From NCBI RefSeq assembly GCF_024296685.1, contig NZ_CP100763.1, positions 1,612,001 to 1,676,000 of the forward strand: DNA of 64,000 nt, in the 5' to 3' direction. Below, piece after piece: positions 16,649 through 25,491 of the stretch; position 1 is the first letter of the stretch; every line of letters starts with the position of its first letter. Under the pieces are notes generated by a model. It saw only the letters and a program-made list of their open reading frames with translations, had not been told where the DNA came from and made no database searches. The translations under genes were made by a program, and so were the position numbers. The DNA comes from Natrinema marinum (GTDB lineage Archaea > Halobacteriota > Halobacteria > Halobacteriales > Natrialbaceae).

Positions 16649-17613
16649 CGGTTCCCCTCGAGCTGCGGCGGAACGGCGTCGCCGGCCACCGCGGCGTACA
16701 CACGGTAGGCGGCCGACACGGCGGGATGCGTCTCGTCGGCCGGCGGCAGATCGCCGTCACCGATTCGCGCTCGGAGCCGATCGAAATCGACATCTCCTGC
16801 CACTGTGACCGGCTCGGCCTCGGGACCGCGGGTCGTCTCGAGGGCCGCGTCAGCCTCCGGCGAACGACCGAGCAGGGAGGTCGCGACGGCGTCGACGGCG
16901 GGAGCGAAGCCGGCGAAGAGCGCGTTCGCCGAGACCGGATCGCCGTCGTAGGCGGTGGTCGCGTCGAGGACGGCGAGATCGGGCGAGACCGCGCGAGTCA
17001 CCGCGACGGGCGTCCGATCGGGATCACCGTCGCGGTCGACGACTCCGGCGAGGGTTCGCATCGCGCCCGCGACCGGGCCGGCCTCGGTGGGCCGCAGCGA
17101 CGGGACGACGACCACGGCGCTCTCGGCGAGGCGGTCGGGGACCGAAAGCGCGGTCGGACGGCCGTCGACCGTGTCGACGTGCTCGGTCCGGGAGCCGTTG
17201 GCCAGATCGACGAGATCGGCGTCGAACTGCTCGAGCAGGCTCGCGTAGCCCAGATACGCGGCCGTCCGGCCGAACGCGATCCGGTCGTCGCTCGCGCCGG
17301 CGACGGCGATGTCGGCGTCGGTCTCGCGCTCGAGGTGGGCGACGAGCGAGCCGACCACGGCCGGATCGGTCACCGTTCCAGTCGAGGGGTGGAACGGGTA
17401 GTGAGCGTCGGGAACGAGGGTGATCCGGTCGGCCGCGGCGAGCGACTCGATATCGGGCCCGAGGAGTTCACGGACGGGCGTCTCGAGCGCGGCCATGCGC
17501 GCCTCGATATCGGGCGTCCAGCCGCCGCGGCGGGCGGCGTCCACGCCCACGGCGCGGACTCGCGTCGCGTCTGTGGCGTTGTCCGTCGAGATTCCCTCTC
17601 CCGTGGCGCTCAT
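16645..17613 (-). CDS. DUF362 domain-containing protein
   Basis: 322 residues. Seen: ITLVPDAHYPFHPSTGTVTD near residue 65, ESAVVVVPSLRPTEAGPVAG mid-protein, and the long acidic tail usual in halophiles. DUF362 proteins are often fused to ferredoxin domains or lie near redox and surface genes; here no cysteine cluster is present. The reaction is unknown. It overlaps its neighbours by ATGA on both sides, so it is made with the oxidoreductase and the epimerase. Confidence 0.75.
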   Translation of the reverse strand: MSATGEGISTDNATDATRVRAVGVDAARRGGWTPDIEARMAALETPVRELLGPDIESLAAADRITLVPDAHYPFHPSTGTVTDPAVVGSLVAHLERETDADIAVAGASDDRIAFGRTAAYLGYASLLEQFDADLVDLANGSRTEHVDTVDGRPTALSVPDRLAESAVVVVPSLRPTEAGPVAGAMRTLAGVVDRDGDPDRTPVAVTRAVSPDLAVLDATTAYDGDPVSANALFAGFAPAVDAVATSLLGRSPEADAALETTRGPEAEPVTVAGDVDFDRLRARIGDGDLPPADETHPAVSAAYRVYAAVAGDAVPPQLEGNR

Positions 17614-18713
17614 AGCGTCACCTCCGGAGCCTCGAGCGCGCGTCCGTCGTCCGTGGCGGCCAGTTCGTAGGCGCTTTCGGCGAGTTCGAGCGTTCGTCGG
17701 CCGTCCGCGCCGTCGACCGGCGGCCGTTCGTCCGCGCGAACCGCATCACAGAAGTCCGCCAGCGCGTCGTAGTGAGCCTGGAGGTAGAACGACGGGCCGA
17801 AGACGTCGGGTTCCTCCCGGGTAAACCGGCTGGCGACGTTCTTCAGAGCCGACGTCGCCGCGCCGGCGTAGAAGTTCGCCGGCATGTGATCCTTGTTGCT
17901 GATCGTGCCCGTCACACCCTCGAGGCGCAGCCGGGTGTTGACCTCCGGCAGTTGCTCCCACTGGTAGGAGCCGCAGTGAAGCGTGATCGTCGTCCCGGTC
18001 TCGGGGGCTTCCATGAGCACGGTCGCGGCGTCTTCCACGTCGGTCTCGAGGCTCTTGCCCGTCGCGGCGTCCCGGACCTCGAGGTCGCCGAACAGCCACT
18101 CGAGGACGTCGAAACAGTGGACGCCGAGTTCGAACAAGGAGCCGCCGCCGGCCGCGTCGGGATCGAGCGGCCACGAGGGCGGCGCATCGCGCGCCGGCGG
18201 CCGGCCGAGCGGGCCGTCGTTGAGCCGGGTAATCGAGGCGTAAGGGACGTGGCCGACGCCCCCGTCGTCGTAGGCCTCCTTGACGCCGGCCATGTCGGGC
18301 TGGTAGCGCAGCGTGTGATCGACGCCGATGGCGATCCCGGCCTCGCGGGCGGTCTCGAGCATCGCGTCGGCCTCCTCGGTCGAGCGAGCGAGCGGTTTCT
18401 CGACGAAGACGTCGACGCCGACCGCGGCCGCCTGTTCGACGGCTTCGGCGTGGAGGAAGGGAGGGAGGGCGACAACCGCCGCGTCGAGTTCCTCGGAGGC
18501 GAGCAGCGCCGCGTAGTCGTCGTACGTTCGCGAGACGCCGGCGCGCTCCGCTCGGTCGCGGTTCTCGGGGACGGCGTCCGCGGCCGCGACGACTTCGATG
18601 TCCGGCATCGCGAGCGCCGACTTCAAGTGTACCATGCCGATGTTCCCGACACCGAGGACGCCAAGCGAGAGCGCACTCGAGTCGGTCCACCGATCCAGAA
18701 GCGTCAGTGCCAT
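17610..18713 (-). CDS. Gfo/Idh/MocA family oxidoreductase
   Basis: 367 residues. LGVLGVGNIGMVHLKSALAM is the dinucleotide site (about 17-36), VFVEKPLARSTEEADAML the EKP motif (about 101), and GVDHTLRYQPDMAGVK carries the helix near the active site. The C-terminal domain contains GGGSLFELGVHCFDVLEWLF, where GxHxxD supplies the catalytic His and Asp. The substrate is probably a nucleotide sugar or cyclitol. It is first in the operon with DUF362 and an SDR, with an ATAACAAA motif ending 26 bases before its ATG. Confidence 0.88.
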   Translation of the reverse strand: MALTLLDRWTDSSALSLGVLGVGNIGMVHLKSALAMPDIEVVAAADAVPENRDRAERAGVSRTYDDYAALLASEELDAAVVALPPFLHAEAVEQAAAVGVDVFVEKPLARSTEEADAMLETAREAGIAIGVDHTLRYQPDMAGVKEAYDDGGVGHVPYASITRLNDGPLGRPPARDAPPSWPLDPDAAGGGSLFELGVHCFDVLEWLFGDLEVRDAATGKSLETDVEDAATVLMEAPETGTTITLHCGSYQWEQLPEVNTRLRLEGVTGTISNKDHMPANFYAGAATSALKNVASRFTREEPDVFGPSFYLQAHYDALADFCDAVRADERPPVDGADGRRTLELAESAYELAATDDGRALEAPEVTL

Positions 18714-18738
18714 CTGCCCGAAAAGGGGCTGGCTGCGT

Positions 18739-18748
18739 GCTTTGTTAT
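18739..18748 (-). promoter_or_regulatory. ATAACAAA motif, Gfo/Idh operon promoter
   Basis: On the minus strand ATAACAAAGC starts 35 and ends 26 bases before the operon's first ATG, the typical core-promoter distance for a leaderless haloarchaeal transcript. Confidence 0.65.
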
Positions 18749-18825
18749 CGTCGCCGTACCGTCACGCGGCGGCGAGTAGCGCCACCATTCGGGAGACGGC
18801 GGCCCGTCAGCCGCCGCACCGACCG

Positions 18826-19770
18826 TCAGCTCCAGGTCGGCGTCGCCTGCTCGCTAACGGTCGTGGGTCCCGCCGTCCGACGTGCGACAGCTGCCATCGT
18901 CTCGACGGTGAGGTCGGTCGCGGAGCGTCGGCGCTCGAGGTGCGAGAGGATCGCTCGCATGCGCCGGTCGTCCCGCTCGTGCGTGAGGTTGTTCGGATGC
19001 AGCCACATGTGAAAGAGCCCGTCGGTGCGCGCCGCCTCGTCGATCCCGCGGCGGGCCAGGACGACCATCGGATCCTCCCAGATCGACTCCGCGACGGTCC
19101 GCGCTCGCCCCTCGAACCCGAAGAGGAACATCGAGGCCGGGACGTTGACCAACCCGTGCTCGTCGACGGTCGGCTCGACCAGCATCGACCGGTCGCGGAT
19201 CGTCGAGTCGAAGACGCCGCGGACGCCGTCTCGCGTCGGCGATCGACCCCGGTAGGCGGTGAGGCCCTGCTCGGCCAGCACGTCGCGGTGGCCGATATCG
19301 TTGCGCGGGTAGATGAACGAGTCGATCGACTGCCCCCAGTCGGCCGCGATCTCGATGCTTCGCTCGAGTTCGGCGACGGCCAGTTGGCGGTCCGTCTCCG
19401 GGCGGCCGAACAGGACGTGCGAGAAGGAGTGGCTCGCGAGTTCGTGGTCGGCGTCGGACTCGAGGATGCCCGAGACGAGATCGCGGCCGAACCGGAGATC
19501 CTCTCGGTCCGCCCAGTCGGTTCGCTCGCGCTCGAACCAGCCCTCGGGTGCCGGATGCTTGGTGTGTACGCCGTCGCAGTCCTCGAGCATGAGGTGGCCG
19601 ACGACCGCCCACGTCGCCGGTACGTCGAACTCTGCTAACAACTCGAGCATCGAGTTCCAGCCCCGACGGCCGGATTCGATCCGTTCGGCCGGCGGCTCGG
19701 GGAGGTCGTGAAAGCCCCACCCGAGTTCGGCGTCGAGCGAGATTACGACGCTGCCCACGAATCCCACCAC
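18826..19770 (-). CDS. Polysaccharide deacetylase family protein
   Basis: 314 residues, NodB-like fold. VISLDAELGWGFHD gives the metal and catalytic Asp. ELASHSFSHVLFG provides the H-x3-H metal ligands (about 140). FHMWLHPNNL near the C-terminus matches the last catalytic His. It would remove N- or O-acetyl groups from a glycan. No signal peptide is visible, so it may act on cytoplasmic lipid-linked sugars. The start is weak: GTG at 19770 or 19758; an ATG at 19787 is out of frame and opens a 14-codon ORF that overlaps the gene start. Confidence 0.85.
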   Translation of the reverse strand: MVGFVGSVVISLDAELGWGFHDLPEPPAERIESGRRGWNSMLELLAEFDVPATWAVVGHLMLEDCDGVHTKHPAPEGWFERERTDWADREDLRFGRDLVSGILESDADHELASHSFSHVLFGRPETDRQLAVAELERSIEIAADWGQSIDSFIYPRNDIGHRDVLAEQGLTAYRGRSPTRDGVRGVFDSTIRDRSMLVEPTVDEHGLVNVPASMFLFGFEGRARTVAESIWEDPMVVLARRGIDEAARTDGLFHMWLHPNNLTHERDDRRMRAILSHLERRRSATDLTVETMAAVARRTAGPTTVSEQATPTWS

Positions 19771-19810
19771 AGTTGAACGCGTCTCATATCGGGACGGTCG
19801 CGTTTGGATG

Positions 19811-19820
19811 GCTTTGTTAT
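19811..19820 (-). promoter_or_regulatory. ATAACAAA motif, polysaccharide deacetylase promoter
   Basis: On the minus strand ATAACAAAGC starts 33 bases before an out-of-frame ATG (19787) and 50 before the deacetylase GTG. It forms a divergent pair with the copy at 19963. Confidence 0.6.
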
Positions 19821-19962
19821 GGGTTACTTGTTGTGGCCCCGACCGGACGCGGCCGGTCGCACGGGCGGCGTACGACCGCCACAGCGGTGGATGGGAGTCG
19901 GCCAGCGCGTTAACGCGACCGAACGGGACCGGCTCGCGTCGACTGGCGCGTGAAACCTCTCT

Positions 19963-19972
19963 ATAACAAAAC
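19963..19972 (+). promoter_or_regulatory. ATAACAAA motif, phosphatase-superfamily gene promoter
   Basis: ATAACAAAAC starts 65 bases before the ATG at 20028, so a leader of roughly 25-30 bases is expected. It points away from the copy at 19811. Confidence 0.6.
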
Positions 19973-20027
19973 GCTCATCGACCGACCTGCGTGATAGCAG
20001 GCGTCTTCGACGTCTCAGAACACAATC

Positions 20028-21620
20028 ATGAGCGGATCTACAACCCCCTCCGAGCGGGCGTTCGTGCTCGGACTCGACGGCGTACCGTGGAGACTCATCG
20101 AGCGATGGAGCGACGAGGGAGAACTGCCCAACTTCGCCAGGCTGCGCGAGGAGGGTGCAGCGGGGCCACTCGACAGCACCCGCCCGCCGACGACGCCGCT
20201 GGCGTGGCCGTCGATCGCGACGGGCGTCTGGCCGGACAAACACGGGCTCTACGGCTTCCAGAATCTCTCCGCCGAGTATAGCCACGAGATGTACACGAGC
20301 CGGGATCTGGCGCAACCGGCCCTCTGGGATCAGCTCGGACCGGCACACGTCGGGAACGTGCCGATGACGTATCCGGCAAGCGAGATCGACGGCACCATGG
20401 TCACGGGCATGATAACGCCCTCGACCGACCGACAGTTCACACAGCCGCCGGACCTGCAAGACGAGATCGAGGCGCGGATCCCCGACTACGAGATCAGTCT
20501 CGACTACCCCGAGTACGCCGATCGGCTCGACGACTTCCAGATCGCCGTCGACGAAATGCTCGCAAAGCGGCGGCAACTGATGGAGCTTCAGATGGATCGG
20601 GCCGGTGACGACTGGCAGCTCTTCTTTTTCGTCTACACCGCACCAGACCGGTTCCAGCACCTCGTCTGGGACATGGACAAACTACTGGCCCACTACAAGA
20701 AACTCGACGAGATCGTCGGCGAAGTCATCGACTACACCGACGAGCACGCGGCCGACCTCTATGTCGTCTCCGACCACGGCTTCGGGCCGATCGAGGAACT
20801 CGTCTACGTCAACAGCATCCTCGAGAACGAGGGCTACCTGTTCCGCCGCGAGGACGAGGGCACCCGCGGGGCGCTCGCGAGTCTGGGCATCTCCAAGGAC
20901 TCGATCACCGGCGCGCTCAGCCGGGTCGGAATCACCGAGGAAACGCTCGTCCAGTCGCTCCCCCGGCGACTCGTCGACTCCGTCGCCGAGCAGATCCCCG
21001 GCGATCACGCCCTCTACGACGTCGACTTCGACCGGACCGTCGCGTTCGTCCACGACACCGGCAACCTGTACATCAACGACACCGAGCGCTTCGACCGCGG
21101 GATCATCTCGCCGAGCGAGGTGCCACAGGTGAAAGCCGACATCAAGGCTGCCCTCGAGTCGGCGACCGATTCGGATGGCGACCCCCTGCTCGAGGTGTTC
21201 GACGGCGACGAGCTGTTCCCGACCGACGAGGAGTCGCCGGATCTGGTCGTCGGCGGTCGCGGGACCTACGAATCGCGCAGCGCGGTCTCGGATTCCGTGC
21301 TCGGCGACACCGGGACCTACGACGCGAGCCACCGCAGCGAGGGGATCGTCCTCTGTCGGGGCCCCTCGATCGCAGCCGACGCGACGCTCCGCGGCGCTCG
21401 AGTGGTCGACATTGCCCCGACGCTGCTCCACGGGATCGGCCAGCCGGTACCCGAAAACACCGACGGTCGGGTGCTGTTCGATGCGTTCGACGAGGAGGCG
21501 GGGCCGGCCCAGACGAAAGTCGAGTGGACGGCCGTCGCTCAGACCGACACCGACGGCGAGGTCGACGAGGACTTCGACGACGTCGAGAATCGGCTCAAGG
21601 GTCTCGGCTACATGGAGTAA
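20028..21620 (+). CDS. Alkaline phosphatase superfamily protein (type I phosphodiesterase-like), copy 1
   Basis: 530 residues. FVLGLDGVPWRLIERW supplies the first metal Asp. TTPLAWPSIATGVWPDKHG holds the nucleophile region (Thr) and a downstream Lys/His. VVSDHGFGPIEEL gives the second-site Asp-His. The set matches the nucleotide pyrophosphatase/phosphodiesterase branch of the alkaline phosphatase superfamily. There is no signal peptide or membrane segment, so action is presumably cytoplasmic, perhaps on nucleotide-sugar or lipid-linked intermediates. A second family member is at 46009, also in a glycan locus and behind the same promoter motif. The substrate is unknown. Confidence 0.87.
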   Translation: MSGSTTPSERAFVLGLDGVPWRLIERWSDEGELPNFARLREEGAAGPLDSTRPPTTPLAWPSIATGVWPDKHGLYGFQNLSAEYSHEMYTSRDLAQPALWDQLGPAHVGNVPMTYPASEIDGTMVTGMITPSTDRQFTQPPDLQDEIEARIPDYEISLDYPEYADRLDDFQIAVDEMLAKRRQLMELQMDRAGDDWQLFFFVYTAPDRFQHLVWDMDKLLAHYKKLDEIVGEVIDYTDEHAADLYVVSDHGFGPIEELVYVNSILENEGYLFRREDEGTRGALASLGISKDSITGALSRVGITEETLVQSLPRRLVDSVAEQIPGDHALYDVDFDRTVAFVHDTGNLYINDTERFDRGIISPSEVPQVKADIKAALESATDSDGDPLLEVFDGDELFPTDEESPDLVVGGRGTYESRSAVSDSVLGDTGTYDASHRSEGIVLCRGPSIAADATLRGARVVDIAPTLLHGIGQPVPENTDGRVLFDAFDEEAGPAQTKVEWTAVAQTDTDGEVDEDFDDVENRLKGLGYME

Positions 21621-21640
21621 CGACGGGGCCGTCGCCGCGA

Positions 21641-23038
21641 CTACGACCGCTTGCGCGGCAGCGAGACGGTGATCGCGTTGCCCGTCTCGGTGCGTTCGAA
21701 CGTGATGTGGCCATCCGAGAGGTCGACGACCCAGTAGACCAGCCACAGCCCGAGCCCGGACGTGTGGTAGATATCGTCCATCTCCCAGTCACCGGTCAGT
21801 ACGCGGAACTCGACCTCAGGAATCGGCGGACAGCTGTCCTCGATCGTGAGTTCGACGCGGTCCTGGCGAGTGTCGACGGACACGGACAGCGTCGGCTGCC
21901 CGTTCGGATTGTGCTGAATAGCGTTCTCGAGGAGTTCGATCACCGCCAGTTCCATCTCGTGGAGCGTCCAGGCGACCGCCGCGTCGGGGGCTGTCAACTC
22001 GACCGTCACCGCGGGATGCTGGTCGCGGATCGTCTCGATCGCGTCGGAGGCGACCTGAACGAGGTCGATCGGCTCCGGCGTCGCCCGTTCCGTGAGCAGC
22101 TCGATAATTTCGCGCTGTTTGGCAGTGCTCTCGAGGAGTTCGCGTCCCTGTCGACGGATGGTCTCGGCGCGTTCGCTCGCGGGGGCGTCGGCGGTTCGGG
22201 CGATAGACTCCGCGTTGCCCATGATGACGGCCATATCGTTTCGCAGGTTGTGTCGAAGGAGGTTGTCCATGACCGCGAGCTGGCGCTCCCGCCGTCTGCG
22301 ATCGGTGATATCGCGGGTGAAGCCGGCGATCTTGACGACCTCGCCGTCCTCGAGGACCGGGACCGCCCGGACCCAGGCCCAACGGCTGTAGTCCGTCTTC
22401 GGATTGACCCGATACTCGATGTCTACGGATTCCCCTGCCGACGCGTGGGCCATCGCCTCCCGGATGCAGTCGACATCGTCGGGATGAACGACCTCGAGAA
22501 AGCTGTGCGGATCCTCCTCGAGTGCCTCGACGGGCAGGCCGAAGACGTCCTCGTACGCCGGATTGACGAACAGCAGTTCGGTCCAGTCGCCGTTGAACAT
22601 CCACAGGACATCGCCCACCGCCCCGGCGATCGTTCGGAGGCGGCTCTCGGCGTCGCGGCGCTCTCGTTCCGCGGCGACCCGTTCGGTGATGTCTCGCGAA
22701 CTGACGACGTAACCGTCGAGAGCGTCGTCCGGCGGATCGGTAAACCGGCTCTCGAGCCACACCCAGTCGCCGCTCTCGGTGGCGTGGCGGTACCGGACCG
22801 TCGCCGAGGTCTGTGTCGACGCGCTGATCTGGCTGAACCGATCGATGACCGCTCGTCTGTCGGCCGGGTGGATGTACTCGAGCGCGGGCTCGTCGACGAG
22901 CTGTGCCGGTTCGAATCCGAGGATGGACGTGCTCGCCTCGGTAACGTAGACGTACGTGCCCGCGTCGTCGACGACGGCGAGTTTATCCCGCGCGAACTCG
23001 AGCAAGACCGAGGCCATATCGCCGGTTTCCGGGTCCAT
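21641..23038 (-). CDS. PAS-domain sensor histidine kinase
   Basis: 465 residues, soluble. Two PAS/PAC units are seen: about 8-125 (VVDDAGTYVYVTEASTSILG, VSSRDITERVAAE) and 130-255 (GDVLWMFNGDWTELLFVNPA, GFTRDITDRRRR). The phospho-acceptor His lies in MDNLLRHNLRNDMAVIMGNA, a haloarchaeal H-box. ELLENAIQHNPNG is the N-box, and GLGLWLVYWVVDLSDG the nucleotide lid. It probably senses an intracellular redox or small-molecule cue. No partner regulator is adjacent. An ATG three codons inside a TTG-initiated frame is taken as the start. Confidence 0.9.
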   Translation of the reverse strand: MDPETGDMASVLLEFARDKLAVVDDAGTYVYVTEASTSILGFEPAQLVDEPALEYIHPADRRAVIDRFSQISASTQTSATVRYRHATESGDWVWLESRFTDPPDDALDGYVVSSRDITERVAAERERRDAESRLRTIAGAVGDVLWMFNGDWTELLFVNPAYEDVFGLPVEALEEDPHSFLEVVHPDDVDCIREAMAHASAGESVDIEYRVNPKTDYSRWAWVRAVPVLEDGEVVKIAGFTRDITDRRRRERQLAVMDNLLRHNLRNDMAVIMGNAESIARTADAPASERAETIRRQGRELLESTAKQREIIELLTERATPEPIDLVQVASDAIETIRDQHPAVTVELTAPDAAVAWTLHEMELAVIELLENAIQHNPNGQPTLSVSVDTRQDRVELTIEDSCPPIPEVEFRVLTGDWEMDDIYHTSGLGLWLVYWVVDLSDGHITFERTETGNAITVSLPRKRS

Positions 23039-23130
23039 CGGATACAATGGGAGAGATTAACGAGGGGGAGAGAAAAATATGGTGGCACGTCCTTGCCACC
23101 GTTCCGACGGAGACGGGACGGCGCTCGCGC

Positions 23131-23580
23131 TCAGTCGGCCGAGAACAGGTCGTCGAACAACGCGACGACGCGGCGTTCGACCTCGTCGCGGATCTCGAGA
23201 ACGCGCGCTGTATCCTCGCCGTCGGGATCGGGAAGCGCCCAGTCTCGGACATCGACCGTCGTCTCCGCGTCGCCGAGTTCGAGAGTCGAACAGCCCATCG
23301 TCGCGACGGCGTCACAGGATCGCAGTTCCGCCGAGGAGATCTCACGGGGCGTGCGCTCGGTGAGGTCGAACCCCGCCTCCCGCATGACCGCAACCACTTC
23401 GTCGTGGACCGCCTCGGCCGGGTGCGTGCCGCCGGTCAGGATCTCGACGCGGTCCTCGAGGCCCCGGCGCTCGCGCTCGCGTTCGGCGAACGCGGTGGCC
23501 ATCTGCGAGCGGCCGGCGTTCTGAACGCAGACGAACGCGAGCCGGACGCGGTCGTCGCTCTCGTTGCTCGCGTCGCTCAC
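23131..23580 (-). CDS. arsC: Arsenate reductase / low-molecular-weight phosphatase family (ArsC-like)
   Basis: 149 residues of the LMW phosphatase fold. The active loop CVQNAGRSQMA (C-x5-R) is near residue 18, and WALPDPDGED near 115 contains the general-acid Asp in DPD. Thioredoxin-type ArsC enzymes reduce arsenate to arsenite for export. The neighbours, an ACR3 exporter and an ArsR regulator on the same strand, make arsenate reduction more likely than protein dephosphorylation. It lies 116 bases downstream of the exporter, so it is probably part of the same operon. Confidence 0.88.
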   Translation of the reverse strand: MSDASNESDDRVRLAFVCVQNAGRSQMATAFAERERERRGLEDRVEILTGGTHPAEAVHDEVVAVMREAGFDLTERTPREISSAELRSCDAVATMGCSTLELGDAETTVDVRDWALPDPDGEDTARVLEIRDEVERRVVALFDDLFSAD

Positions 23581-23696
23581 GGCGACACCCCGCTCGGTGT
23601 TCGAACGCCGTCGGTAGTGCGTTCGCCGGTGCTGTTGTTGGTCTCGGTTCGGTCGGTCGTCGTCCGGTGGGTGCGTTCGGAATTCATGATGGTTCG

Positions 23697-24860
23697 TTAG
23701 TCGTCGGTCGTCGGGTCGCCGGTCGCTCGCTCGAGGCCGTCAGCCGTCCGGCCCCGCCAGTCGAACCGTCGCTGGAAGTAGAGCGCGACGTTGACGAGCG
23801 CGAGCAGGACGGGGACCTCGATGAGCGGGCCGACGACGGTCGCGAAGGCGACGCCGGAGCCGACGCCGAAGACGGCGACGGCGACGGCGATAGCGAGTTC
23901 GAAGTTGTTCGAGGCGGCAGTGAAGCCGATCGCGGTCGTCGTCGAGTAGTCCGCGCCGATCCCCCGACCCATCCCGAAGCTGACGAGGAACATGACGACG
24001 AAGTAGATCGTTAGTGGGACGGCGATCAGGAGCACGTCGGCCGGCGCGGCGACGATGGTCTCGCCCTGCGTAGCGAACATCACGACGACCGTAAACAGTA
24101 GCGCCACGAGCGTCAGCGGCTCGATCGTCGGGACGAACTCGTCGTCGTACCACGCTTTGCCCTTCGTTCGGGTACCGACGTACCGGGTGAGGATCCCGCC
24201 CGCGAAGGGGACGCCGAGGAAGACCGCGATGGCGAAAAACACCTGCTGGGGCGAAACGTTGAACGCGGTGATTTCGGCTGCGAGCCCCTCCATCCCGAGC
24301 AGCGGCGGCAGGACGAGCGCGAAGAACCAGACGTACACCCCGTAGGTGAGGATCTGAAAGAGGCTGTTGAACGCGACGAGTCCGGTGACGTACTCGGTCG
24401 ACCCCTCTGCGAGCTCGTTCCAGACCAACACCATGGCGATACACCGGGCCATCCCGATGAAGACGAGGCCGAGGAAGTACTCGGGACGGGCCGGCAGGCC
24501 GGGGACGAGCCCGCTGAAAAAGACCACCGCGAGCCCGAACATCAGCGTCGGTCCGATGAGCCAGTTCTGGACGAGGCTCAGCCCGAGCACCCGCCAGTTG
24601 CGAAAGACCGTCGGGAGCCGCGAGTAGTCGGCCTTCGCCAGCGGCGGGTACATCATCGCCACGAGTCCGATCTCCACGAGGTGGAGATCCCGGATCGGCC
24701 CGGTCACCGACGGCGCGACGTGGCCGACGCCGACGCCGACGACCATCGCCGCGAAGATCCACACGGTGAGGTACCTGTCGAGGAAGTCCATCGACCGCGG
24801 GTCGCCGCAGGCTTCGCAGTCGCAGTCCGGGCCGTGCTCGTGCGCATCGGCGTTAGACAT
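23697..24860 (-). CDS. arsB: ACR3 family arsenite efflux transporter
   Basis: 387 residues with about ten membrane helices, the size and plan of ACR3 (BASS superfamily). Conserved stretches include MARCIAMVLVWNELAEGS, which carries the essential Cys of ACR3 proteins, and FTAASNNFELAIAVAVAVFG. A Cys-rich N-terminus (CDCEACGD) precedes the first helix and may bind metalloid. It exports arsenite across the cytoplasmic membrane. Its start overlaps the ArsR stop by eight bases, so repressor and exporter are co-transcribed. Confidence 0.93.
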   Translation of the reverse strand: MSNADAHEHGPDCDCEACGDPRSMDFLDRYLTVWIFAAMVVGVGVGHVAPSVTGPIRDLHLVEIGLVAMMYPPLAKADYSRLPTVFRNWRVLGLSLVQNWLIGPTLMFGLAVVFFSGLVPGLPARPEYFLGLVFIGMARCIAMVLVWNELAEGSTEYVTGLVAFNSLFQILTYGVYVWFFALVLPPLLGMEGLAAEITAFNVSPQQVFFAIAVFLGVPFAGGILTRYVGTRTKGKAWYDDEFVPTIEPLTLVALLFTVVVMFATQGETIVAAPADVLLIAVPLTIYFVVMFLVSFGMGRGIGADYSTTTAIGFTAASNNFELAIAVAVAVFGVGSGVAFATVVGPLIEVPVLLALVNVALYFQRRFDWRGRTADGLERATGDPTTDD

Positions 24861-25251
24861 CGGTCACGCTCCCCTCGAGGACAGTCACGAGCGCCACCGC
24901 CCGGTTGGTCGCCCGGTACTTCTTCCAGCGACCGTCCTTCCGGCCCTCGGCGAGTCCCGCGTCGACGAGCGCCGAAAGGGCATGGCTGACCCCGCTCTCG
25001 CTCGCGTCGACGACCGCGTGAAGCTCGCAGACGCAAAGCTCCGTTCCCGCCGCCACCAGGGCGCGGACGAGCGAGTACCGCGTCTCGTTTGCCAGCGCCG
25101 ACAGCACCTCGAGTTCGGCGTCGATCCGCTCCCGGCCGATCGTCGCCTCGAGCGCGTTCAGTTCCTCGAGTCGCCGATCGACGTCCTCGTCGCAACAGGC
25201 CTCGAGTTCGTCTTCGAGGTACCGACGTAATCGCTCCGTGGCTTGTGCCAT
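24853..25251 (-). CDS. arsR: ArsR family metalloregulatory repressor
   Basis: 132 residues. The winged helix has VLSALANETRYSLVRALVAA, then TELCVCELHAVVDASESGVS, where the CVC pair in the recognition region is the classic ArsR As(III)/Sb(III) site. An extra CC pair (residues about 18-19) in the N-terminal extension could add ligands. It should repress the operon until arsenite binds. The ATG at 25251 is chosen; a TATA-like tttaatt lies about 25-30 bases upstream, so the transcript is probably leaderless. Confidence 0.92.
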   Translation of the reverse strand: MAQATERLRRYLEDELEACCDEDVDRRLEELNALEATIGRERIDAELEVLSALANETRYSLVRALVAAGTELCVCELHAVVDASESGVSHALSALVDAGLAEGRKDGRWKKYRATNRAVALVTVLEGSVTDV

Positions 25252-25491
25252 CGAGACACGATTGACAGACTGTTCAATTAAAGGTGCCGGTGTAACTCGA
25301 TAGAGCTGCTGAAATGAGCTTTGTCGATATTCTATTCCCAAGTATGAGTTTGCCGGTAGGTATCGGTTGAGAAATACCTAAACTATAGTTCGAATCACGA
25401 CTCGATCGAGCCAGCTCTCGAGGGACTCCGCGAGAGCGATGGCTCGAGGGACACTCGAACCCAGAAAAGCGGCCGACTGCGGTCGGTGACG

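Noticed and set aside
21524-23524. A 666-codon plus-strand frame opposite the sensor kinase
   Set aside because: The minus strand encodes a full histidine kinase and ArsC; the plus frame has no domain.
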